A stretch of DNA of 54,972 nucleotides from Pokkaliibacter plantistimulans (GTDB taxonomy: Bacteria; Pseudomonadota; Gammaproteobacteria; Pseudomonadales; Balneatricaceae). Every line of letters begins with the position of its first letter. The first letter of the stretch is position 1. Positions 54,928 to 54,972 of the stretch are shown one piece after another. The position numbers were made by a program, and so were the translations under genes. Where the stretch lies: the NCBI RefSeq assembly GCF_003194385.1, contig NZ_LAPT01000009.1:1-54972 (forward strand), given 5' to 3'. The notes under the pieces were generated by a model. That model was not told the origin of the DNA, searched no databases, and saw nothing but the letters and a program-made list of their open reading frames with translations.

Positions 54928-54972
54928 AGCAGGCTGTTGAAAAACGTTATCGAGGCAGCCGAGACAAGAAAA
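54928..54972 (+). repeat. Dispersed extragenic repeat, right copy (cut by window end)
   Basis: 43 of 45 bases match the reverse complement of 63-107. Begins AGCAGGCTGTTGAAAAACG. It continues beyond the window. Confidence 0.8.

Overview
This 55-kb stretch comes from a gammaproteobacterial chromosome of moderately high GC. The gene set fits an Oceanospirillales-like marine or soil gammaproteobacterium: a gcvT / sdaA-glyA-gcvH-gcvP glycine module, assimilatory nirBD, a MexEF-OprN-type efflux pump, OpgD, Ohr and a TelA cluster. That placement is an impression from protein sequence, not a tested result. I see no tRNA, rRNA, CRISPR array, insertion sequence or phage gene.

Layout. 0.1-2.9 kb: leftward HAD phosphatase, DeoR regulator and endonuclease/exonuclease/phosphatase-family protein. 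2.9-3.6 kb: a gap with a good promoter, GGA-bearing hairpin loops and a terminator, a candidate small RNA. 3.6-7.0 kb: transaldolase and a large membrane-anchored protein of unknown function. 7.1-7.7 kb: a deletion scar with remnants of a D-threonine aldolase. 7.8-12.9 kb: a small conserved-looking protein, then a nitrite assimilation operon (FAD reductase, nirB, nirD) behind a near-consensus sigma-54 promoter and a leader that ends in a strong terminator, which suggests NtrC plus antitermination control. 13.0-14.6 kb: divergent Rrf2 regulator and thioredoxin-reductase-like flavoprotein with two inverted-repeat operators between them. 14.7-17.0 kb: secreted esterase, ohr, and a second ohr copy broken by a 1-bp deletion, with several OhrR-box-like palindromes. 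17.4-23.8 kb: RND efflux operon behind three evenly spaced GATC-centred palindromes and a possible leader peptide. 24-35 kb: DedA protein, opgD, ddl, hisN-like phosphatase, quinone oxidoreductase, small membrane protein, DUF1993 and TetR pair, MFS exporter, GAF-GGDEF cyclase. 35.4-41.8 kb: LysR regulator, a bestrophin gene broken by one amber codon, moaA, a YdeP/FdhF-type molybdoenzyme gene broken by one UGA, and a frameshifted inverted remnant of a second YdeP paralogue. 42-46.6 kb: a compact four-gene cluster (binding-protein-like anchored protein, TelA, binding protein-VWA lipoprotein, XpaC-like membrane protein), the best candidate here for a poorly described system. 46.7-54.9 kb: serine/glycine catabolism, with sdaA-glyA-gcvH-gcvP leftward and gcvT divergent.

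The two ends carry the same dispersed repeat in inverted orientation. Each copy starts 15-17 nt after a stop codon and points the same way relative to its gene. A recurrent theme is gene decay: five loci carry one or more visible lesions, three of them molybdoenzyme or neighbouring genes around moaA.
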